This document shows, piece by piece, positions 4,331 through 8,980 of a stretch of DNA of 8,980 nucleotides. The stretch's first letter is position 1. Every line of letters begins with the position of its first letter. The notes beneath the pieces are model-generated. The model did no database searches. It had not been told where the DNA came from and worked only from the letters and a program-made list of their open reading frames with translations. Source of the stretch: CAYNWK01 sp964400875 (GTDB lineage Bacteria; Chloroflexota; Anaerolineae; Anaerolineales; UBA4823); the NCBI GenBank assembly GCA_964400875.1, contig CAYNWK010000177.1, positions 1 through 8,980 of the forward strand, read 5' to 3'. Made by a program: the position numbers and the translations under genes.

Positions 4331-6826
4331 ATGGACAGCGCCCTTCATAGACCCGAGACAGCCTGGCAGAACCTGCTTCTGCAGTTGCAGCGCGAGCGAC
4401 CCCAGGCTGAATTCCATGCCTGGCTGCGGGCGGCGCACTTGCTGTCTTTCCAGGATGGAGTGCTGACCTTCGAACTGGATGATCCATACGCCCGAGCATG
4501 GCTGGCAAGCCGCCTGAGCGGCATCCTGGCTCGAGAGCTGTCCGGGCGGTTGAACCGTACGGTGGCGGTGCGCTTCGCCCCGCCCTCCTCGAGCGGCATT
4601 GTTCTGCCGCTCGAGGGAGAAAAACCATCCAGCCCAGTTCAAGCCTGGACCTCCATCCAAGCTCGCCTGGTGGAGTCCCTGGAGCCGGAGGCAGCTGCTC
4701 TCGCCGCCAGCCTCCGCTTCCTGGCTTACTACGACGGGCAGCTGATCCTCAGCCTGCCCGAACTCTCCACCCGGGAGCGGGCCGCAAAGACCCTGGCAGG
4801 CCGCATCACCACTTTGCTTGAAGACCACTTGCCCGGACAAAAGCTGGCGGTGCAGTTTGTCGTCGCTCCAGACCAGGAAAGCCGGCTCGATCCCGTCCCG
4901 CCTCCAGGCACGATTCCCGAGCCGGCCCCGCGCGACAAACGCAAGGCGCGCTCGCCACAAGAGGCCGAGATCCTGCTCAAGCCCATCCGCACCTCGCTGC
5001 GGGATATCATCACCCGGCCGAAAAGCGTGGTGGTGGTCTCGGCGTATTTACTGCGCTGGCTGCCTTACCTGGGCGTGGATCTGGGCTGGTTCGTGCTGGC
5101 CATGCGCCAGGCTTTTTTCCGGGCCCACGGCGCCAAGGTGAGCCGGGATAACTGCGGCCAGACCTTCACGGTCAGCCGACGGGGCATCGCCCGCTGGTCC
5201 AGCCTGGGGGATAAAAAAGTCTGGCGCTGCCTGAAACAGTTAGAAAAGAAAGACCAGGCCGGCAACTACCTGGCCTGGTTCATGCAGGCTGCTCGCCAGG
5301 GTCCCGGCCGGCCCAAGCTCTACACCTTCCGGGCGGATATGCCGCTCACGCCCGGCGACGTCGAAGCCCTGGCGAGCTGGCTGAGCGAGCACGGCATCCA
5401 AAATGACCCGCTGGCTGCGTTGAAGGCCGCGCTGGAAGCCCAACCCCACGAGATCCTGCCTTACCCGCCGCCTCCGCCGGCCGAACATCACGCGCGCCTG
5501 GCGCCCGATCCGCGCACCGTCCAGGAGGTGGTCCTGGAGGCGTCCGGGCTGGCCCGCACCGCTTCTGCTTACCTGCCGCTCAAGCAGCTGGCCGATGAAC
5601 TGCAGCTGCACCTGCAGAGCCCCTCGGACAACTTGCTGATCACTCACTACTTCTTGCTGGAATGGCTGGGTAAACTCGGTCGCGTGGCCGGCTGGATCGT
5701 GACCATCCTGCGCGACCGGGGCTTCATCGACCACACCCAGGGCATCCGCCGGGACCACGTGCGGCTCACGGACGGCTACACGGAGCTGGCCCAGCTCCTG
5801 GGAGCGAGCGAACGCCAGATCGAAAGCTGGCTGCCGCCGCTGGAAGCCATGATCCGCCGGACGAGTGAGCCGGATGAGGTGACCGAACCTTCCGCCTGGG
5901 ACAAACGCCAGGCCAAACGCGGCCTGGTGAGTCACTTCCTGGACAAAGAGGGCCAGGTGGATTGGAGCGGGAACGGCAACACCACCTACGACTTCAAAGT
6001 CAAACTGGAAGATCCGCTGACCCCCAGGCACCGCCAGATCTACACCAAACTGGAGAGTTTACTGCATGAGAGTCTGATCTCTGCGGATCAGGCGCCCCTC
6101 GAGCAGATTGCTATGGAACTCGAGCGTGCGCTGGTACGCGAAGGACACAGCTTTTCCAAAGACCGGTACGCGAACCACACAGGTAGCCCCTCATCCGATG
6201 CGCGAACGACACAACCTGAGCAAGACATGCCCCGCGAACCACACAACTCCCGGTACGCGAACCACACAGGCACAGCGCCAGATGATGCGCGAATCACGCA
6301 CCTTAAAGCACTGTTAATTAAATACCTCAATCCAAAAGCTCTGGAAGAGATCAAGCAACTACTCCAACAGCACCTGGAAACATGGCAGCCTGTTGAAGCT
6401 GGTCGTCAGGAGGGTGGGGGGGAAAATGATGATCTGATCTGGGATTGGGATAAGTTATTGGGCTACACCGGTGCTGGCGAGGAGATCCGCAAGGAGATCG
6501 ATCGATCTCCCCAATTACAGCTGCAGTTCCTGGGACAGGTGCTGTACGGCTATCAACATCGAGCGGATGGGGTTGGCAATGGCATCCAGGCGCCGTTCAA
6601 ATTCGCAGCCAGCCGGCGGTATGACTGCCCGCCGCCGGAGTATATGACGCTGGCAGCCCTGGCGCCCAACAAGATGCTGGCGCTGATCCAAGATGAACTG
6701 CGGGAGGGCGCCTCCCGGACCTTGCCGGATTCCGCCTACCGGGTGGTCCAGGCCTTGCGAGAGAATGATTTTGCCCTGGTCCTTCGCGATGCGGTCTGTC
6801 GAGGCTCAGGAGGAGGCTGGCCCTGA
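4331..6826 (+). CDS. Putative replication initiator with two DnaA domain I-like segments and duplicated winged-helix-like units
   Basis: An 831-residue protein not assignable to one named Rep family. Residues about 10-84 (AWQNLLLQLQ, FHAWLRAAHLL, DPYARAWLASRLSG, RTVAVRF) follow the DnaA N-terminal domain I pattern. Residues about 103-179 (QAWTSIQARL, GQLILSLPEL, KLAVQFVV) look like a second, degenerate copy. Residues about 235-345 and 435-575 share a repeated unit: YLLRWLPYLG...GWFVLAMRQAF matches YFLLEWLGKLG...GWIVTILRDRGF, then an HTH-like stretch, and later YTFRADMPLTP matches YDFKVKLEDPLTP. This two-unit layout recalls dual winged-helix plasmid Rep proteins. A linker at 600-657 is encoded by the iteron array. 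A conserved-looking C-terminal part (703-790) ends before the gap. No Walker motifs were seen, so it is not DnaA itself. No upstream start exists before an in-frame TGA at 4286. The ATG lacks an obvious ribosome binding site. The Gly-rich last 12 residues may come from a frameshift near the contig end. Confidence 0.75.
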   Translation: MDSALHRPETAWQNLLLQLQRERPQAEFHAWLRAAHLLSFQDGVLTFELDDPYARAWLASRLSGILARELSGRLNRTVAVRFAPPSSSGIVLPLEGEKPSSPVQAWTSIQARLVESLEPEAAALAASLRFLAYYDGQLILSLPELSTRERAAKTLAGRITTLLEDHLPGQKLAVQFVVAPDQESRLDPVPPPGTIPEPAPRDKRKARSPQEAEILLKPIRTSLRDIITRPKSVVVVSAYLLRWLPYLGVDLGWFVLAMRQAFFRAHGAKVSRDNCGQTFTVSRRGIARWSSLGDKKVWRCLKQLEKKDQAGNYLAWFMQAARQGPGRPKLYTFRADMPLTPGDVEALASWLSEHGIQNDPLAALKAALEAQPHEILPYPPPPPAEHHARLAPDPRTVQEVVLEASGLARTASAYLPLKQLADELQLHLQSPSDNLLITHYFLLEWLGKLGRVAGWIVTILRDRGFIDHTQGIRRDHVRLTDGYTELAQLLGASERQIESWLPPLEAMIRRTSEPDEVTEPSAWDKRQAKRGLVSHFLDKEGQVDWSGNGNTTYDFKVKLEDPLTPRHRQIYTKLESLLHESLISADQAPLEQIAMELERALVREGHSFSKDRYANHTGSPSSDARTTQPEQDMPREPHNSRYANHTGTAPDDARITHLKALLIKYLNPKALEEIKQLLQQHLETWQPVEAGRQEGGGENDDLIWDWDKLLGYTGAGEEIRKEIDRSPQLQLQFLGQVLYGYQHRADGVGNGIQAPFKFAASRRYDCPPPEYMTLAALAPNKMLALIQDELREGASRTLPDSAYRVVQALRENDFALVLRDAVCRGSGGGWP
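6138..6299 (+). repeat. Six-copy iteron array inside the initiator gene
   Basis: The core GCGAACCACAC or a close variant occurs at 6138 (GCGAAGGACAC), 6170, 6202 (GCGAACGACAC), 6234, 6257 and 6289 (GCGAATCACGC). Start-to-start distances are 32, 32, 32, 23 and 32 bp, near whole numbers of helical turns, putting most copies on one DNA face. Copies at 6170 and 6257 are identical over 21 bp (6163-6183 and 6250-6270). Because 32 is not a multiple of 3, the copies are read in all three frames: RYANHTG (6170, 6257), DARTTQ and DARITH (6202, 6289), REGHS and REPHNS (6138, 6234). Conservation is therefore of DNA, not peptide. Plasmid and phage origins carry such iterons for their initiator, and in lambda they lie inside gene O. 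Confidence 0.85.
6302..6340. other. AT-rich tract next to the iterons, candidate DNA-unwinding element
   Basis: Directly after the last iteron, within the GC-rich initiator gene, the sequence becomes about two-thirds A+T, with TTAAAG and GTTAATTAAATA blocks. An AT-rich tract flanking iterons is the standard layout of iteron origins, where melting begins. In the protein it encodes the lead-in to a Leu/Lys-rich helix (LKALLIKYLNPK), so coding constraint alone could also explain it. Confidence 0.5.
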
Positions 6827-6859
6827 ATTTGTTGCTTTCAAGCAAAAATCTCGCCGCGC

Positions 6860-6959
6860 NNNNNNNNNNNNNNNNNNNNNNNNNNNNNNNNNNNNNNNNN
6901 NNNNNNNNNNNNNNNNNNNNNNNNNNNNNNNNNNNNNNNNNNNNNNNNNNNNNNNNNNN
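6860..6959. other. Assembly gap of exactly 100 Ns
   Basis: The run is exactly 100 unknown bases, a size scaffolding programs commonly insert when the true gap is unknown. The true distance, and even the adjacency of the two flanks, is unproven. It hides the 3' end of the leftward ATPase gene and anything that follows the initiator gene. Confidence 0.97.
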
Positions 6960-8203
6960 GGTCGTTCTATGGCGGTTTGCCTCCACTTACACTCACCCAG
7001 GATCAAGGTTTTTTCCATGCGGTTGATGCCGGCCACATCAAATTGTGCGAACTTGTTCCAGGCGCCGCCAACCCGATCGGGCATAAAGGGCAAGGCTCCC
7101 TTGGCGCCTGCCCGCAATACCCATTCCTGGCACAATTCTTCCCAGGTATACATGCCAATAAAGTCGATCAAATGTCTGCTGATTTCGGTCAGGGCCGGCT
7201 CTGGTATATCCAAGGCGATTTGCTCCTGCCTTTTTTCCAGAAAGCGATAGTAAAAACGCAGGTAGGCATCCACAATATGGTGGCGACCCGATCGGGAGTT
7301 TGGTTTGCTGGTGACGGATGTTTTACGCTCTACGAAGCCTGCCTCAGCGAGCACCGCAAGATACTTCGGCACCTGCACGTTCGGGAGGCCGCTAGAGGAT
7401 TCGATCTCTTTGGGAGTGCGGGCACCGTTGGCGACGGCAGTGAGTATCGCCACATAGTTATGTGGATCGGAGATAAAATCCTGCAGCAGCAAACGCGGCT
7501 CCGAGTGCATCAGATTGTTCGGGCTCAGCAGTTGTCGGAGGATGTTTTCGGGCACAGGCTGGCTTTGTGTGATGCGTTCCCAGTAGGCAGGTACGCCGCC
7601 GAATATAGAGTAGATCAACACCCGGTCCGAGGCGGAATATCTGGGGAAGTAAGTGCGGGTTATCCCGAAGGGTAAGGGCTGGAGGTGGATTTGGGCAGAT
7701 GCCCGTCCGTAGAGCGGCGCCTGGTACGAGAGGAACGATCGCTTCATCATCCCCAAGTGCGAGCCGCACAAGATCAACATCAGGTTCGACTGCGACAGGG
7801 TGCTATCCCAGAAATTCTGCAACTGCCCCGCCAGCGCTGGGGTAACTTCCAGCAGGTAAGTAAATTCATCAATGAACAATCCCATTCGCTCGCCTTGGGC
7901 CAGCCAGGCCACCTGCTGCCAGGCCTGCTCCCAGCTCCCGTAAGTAAAGTCATCCGGTGCCGGTGTTTGTGGCGCAGCAAAATTATAGACTGCCTGAGAA
8001 AATGACTTCAACTGGTTGGCCGCCGAAGAGGGAGTTGCCACCCAGTATAAGACTCGCTGCCCAGACTTCTGCATCCAGTGGGTAAGTGAGGCTGTCTTTC
8101 CAACCCGCCGACGGCCGTACATAATTAGCATTTGGGCAGAGGGGGAGGCCCACAGTTCGTCGAGCATTCCCAGCTCCCTTTCACGGCCAAGAAACTTTTT
8201 CAT
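6960..8203 (-). CDS. AAA+ ATPase with DUF234 / PD-(D/E)XK-like C-terminus (3' end in gap)
   Basis: 414 residues are visible before the gap. The N-terminus (KKFLGRERELGMLDEL) and Walker A YGRRRVGKTASL (29-40) are typical of the 'archaeal ATPase' STAND-like family (ATPase_2), also common in bacteria. Walker B is GLFIDEFTYL (108-117), followed by LILCGSHLGMM and a PLYGRAS sensor region. A middle winged-helix-like part (GARTPKEIESSSGL) precedes the DUF234 domain, with a nuclease-like FDVAG...LILGECKW motif: D389, E404 and K406 fit a PD-(D/E)XK site. Family members are about 460-480 residues, so perhaps 50 are missing. The ATG follows GGAGAG by 4 nt. Molecular role is unknown; NTP-dependent defence or DNA-associated roles have been suggested for relatives. 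Base composition looks less GC-rich than the initiator, fitting a different origin across the gap. Confidence 0.88.
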
Positions 8204-8229
8204 AGTTCTCTCCGATTATTATTTAAAGT

Positions 8230-8235
8230 ATTATA
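8230..8235 (-). promoter_or_regulatory. Candidate -10 box for the DUF234 ATPase gene
   Basis: The minus strand carries a perfect TATAAT (8235-8230) 26 bp before the ATPase ATG, in a very AT-rich stretch. No good -35 hexamer is found at 16-18 bp, because that position falls in the terminator hairpin at 8248-8278. The assignment is therefore tentative. Confidence 0.4.
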
Positions 8236-8247
8236 CTTCAATTAATA

Positions 8248-8278
8248 AAAAATGGCGCCATATCATGGCGCCATTTTT
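8248..8278. terminator. Strong bidirectional Rho-independent terminator
   Basis: AAAAATGGCGCCA (8248-8260) and TGGCGCCATTTTT (8266-8278) form a perfect 13-bp stem with a 5-nt loop. A-tract and T-tract on the two sides make it work in both directions. It lies between the 3' end of the permease remnant and the start of the DUF234 ATPase, so it mainly insulates the ATPase from leftward read-through. Confidence 0.85.
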
Positions 8279-8292
8279 GGATCTGTTCCGGG

Positions 8293-8320
8293 ATCAACGT
8301 TCTCTCAGAGAATGGTTGAT
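8293..8320. repeat. Inverted repeat between permease remnant and terminator
   Basis: ATCAAC (8293-8298) and TTCTC (8300-8304) pair with GAGAA (8308-8312) and GTTGAT (8315-8320) around a 3-nt loop, with a small internal bulge. It has no T-tract. It may be an mRNA 3'-end structure together with the terminator; function is unknown. Confidence 0.4.
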
Positions 8321-8344
8321 GCTTTCAGCGATCCGTTCTCCAGT

Positions 8345-8720
8345 TTACTCATAACGCAGCGTTTCCACAGGCTGCAAACGGGAGGCGTGGGTGGCCGGGT
8401 AGATGCCGAAGAAAAGCCCAACCGCCATCGAGAACAGGGTGGTTAACACCACGCGGTCCAAGCCAACGACCGGTGTGATGGTGCTGCCGCTGATCTCGAT
8501 CTGTCCCATCATGTGGGCAATGCCCCAACCGAGGGCTACCCCGATGAGCCCGCCGACTGCTAGCGAGATGCCGGCGATGCCGCCTAGGAACAGGGCCAGT
8601 GTGTCCGCTAACTCGATTGTGGCCTCCAGGGTGGCTTCCTGGCTGGTGAGTCATCGGCGCCTTCGACCGTCTCGTGCAGCTCGCGCATGGTCAGCGGCAC
8701 GATTGTTCGGCTGCGACTGC
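8345..8720 (-). pseudogene. Decayed MacB/FtsX-type ABC transporter permease, C-terminal remnant
   Basis: The minus strand from 8650 to a stop at 8345 encodes 101 residues matching the end of MacB/FtsX permeases: SQEATLEATI, then a membrane segment TLALFLGGIAGISLAVGG, then LIGVALGWGI, then a last segment VVLTTLFSMAVGLFFGIYPA and the typical tail ASRLQPVETLRYE. Two lesions are visible. First, the segment that normally follows GISLxVGG (IGIMNIMLVSVTERTREIG and the next helix, about 50 residues) is absent: SLAVGG joins directly to LIGVALGW. Second, the frame upstream closes with TGA at 8653-8651. The next frame reads TMRELHETVEGADD, which would precede xLTSQE in an intact protein, so a frameshift lies near 8650. 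The N-terminal part and the ABC ATPase are missing. A non-functional remnant is very likely. Confidence 0.75.
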
Positions 8721-8887
8721 TGAGCGCCTGCCCGAGTGGGCGACTTGAGAAAGTCTGCCGGCTCACAACACGATATGCGACGTTCCGGAAGACGGACTGG
8801 ACAGCCTATTCGAATGGGAGAGTTAGTTGAGAATCAACAAACGGGTGATCAAACTTGATTAAAGACGGTCTCACCCCCCGGGGCAGC
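8721..8887. other. No recognisable gene; degraded intergenic sequence
   Basis: Between the permease remnant and the response regulator stop codon no credible start, ribosome binding site or family motif was seen on either strand. One leftward frame stays open back to a TAG at 8808-8806 but shows no clear permease similarity upstream of about 8720. A histidine kinase gene, often found beside an OmpR-type regulator, is not present here. Confidence 0.5.
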
Positions 8888-8980
8888 TTACACGTCCAGC
8901 CTGTAACCGACACCCCGGATGGTCTTGAGCAGTTGTGGATCCCCCGGATCTGCTTCGATCTTCTTGCGCAGCCAGCTGAT
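8888..8980 (-). CDS. Partial OmpR/PhoB-family response regulator, C-terminal end
   Basis: The last 30 codons and TAA stop of a leftward gene that enters from the window edge. The peptide ISWLRKKIEADPGDPQL followed by LKTIRGVGYRLDV is the classic end of the OmpR-family winged-helix DNA-binding domain: recognition helix end (LRKKIE), then the wing hairpin with the near-invariant T-I/V-R-G-x-GY-R/K-L. The full protein would be about 225-240 residues with an N-terminal phosphoacceptor domain. Such regulators often control adjacent ABC exporters; the adjoining permease remnant fits a broken version of such a locus. Confidence 0.9.
   Translation of the reverse strand: MSWLRKKIEADPGDPQLLKTIRGVGYRLDV

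Noticed and set aside
3954..4466. Rightward 170-codon frame in the leader
   Set aside because: It overlaps the initiator start in another frame, crosses a terminator-like hairpin, is rich in Pro/Ser/Arg without any motif, and lacks a ribosome binding site.
4094..4960. Leftward 288-codon frame overlapping the leader and the initiator
   Set aside because: It is antisense to the DnaA domain I-like region and its translation has low-complexity, shadow-like composition, with no motif or good start signal.
5240..6031. Leftward 263-codon frame inside the initiator gene
   Set aside because: Antisense shadow of strongly coding GC-rich sequence; no recognisable domain.
6130..6300. CRISPR-like array with 32-bp spacing
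   Set aside because: The repeated part is only about 11-21 bp, the sequence between copies is partly shared and codes for the initiator, one step is 23 bp, and no cas genes are present. Iterons explain it better.
6806..6859. Extension of the DUF234 ATPase through the Ns into the initiator flank
   Set aside because: The frame only continues because unknown bases contain no stops; the residues beyond the gap are antisense to the initiator end and do not belong to the ATPase.
8349..8654. His- and Arg-rich leftward frame over the permease remnant
   Set aside because: A different minus-strand frame over the same bases gives clear MacB/FtsX membrane segments and the typical permease tail, so this one is a shadow.

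Overview
The window looks like the backbone of a low-copy bacterial plasmid, phage-plasmid or integrative element from a GC-rich host, joined by a 100-base assembly gap to an unrelated, more chromosome-like segment. The protein style (ExeA-like ATPase, DUF234 ATPase, MacB-like permease) and GC-rich coding with AT-rich regulatory spots would fit Chloroflexota such as Anaerolineae. That assignment is an impression, not something the sequence proves.

Left half (1-2400), read leftward: parA and parB of a partition system, then the first 29 codons of a gene that resembles the N-terminus of phage antirepressors (P22_AR_N type). Two perfect copies of a parS-like palindrome (core TGTTCCAATTGGAACA) flank parB. 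Two related 25-bp dyads sit in front of the antirepressor-like gene.

Middle (2400-6826), read rightward: a 250-bp divergent control region holds two well-spaced sigma70-type promoters and a pair of ATAGGCTAT dyads. It is followed by an ExeA/TniB-like AAA+ ATPase, a small ribbon-helix-helix-like protein, and a 491-bp non-coding leader with an AT-rich repeat block and an intrinsic-terminator-like hairpin. Then comes an 831-residue putative replication initiator. The initiator carries two tandem segments resembling DnaA domain I and two copies of a winged-helix-like unit, but no AAA+ module. Inside its coding sequence are six copies of a GCGAACCACAC element, almost all spaced exactly 32 bp and falling in all three reading frames, followed by an AT-rich tract. 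This strongly suggests an iteron origin embedded in the initiator gene, by analogy with the lambda O gene.

Right part (6960-8980), read leftward, beyond the gap: an ATPase with a DUF234/PD-(D/E)XK-like C-terminus (its 3' end lost in the gap), a terminator, a decayed MacB/FtsX-type permease pseudogene with a frameshift and a missing internal segment, and the last 30 codons of an OmpR-family response regulator.

Working model (inference): the initiator binds the iterons in its own gene and melts the adjacent AT tract. The ExeA-like ATPase may help load or regulate the replication machinery, the ribbon-helix-helix protein may regulate the operon, and ParA/ParB act on the parS-like sites for segregation.
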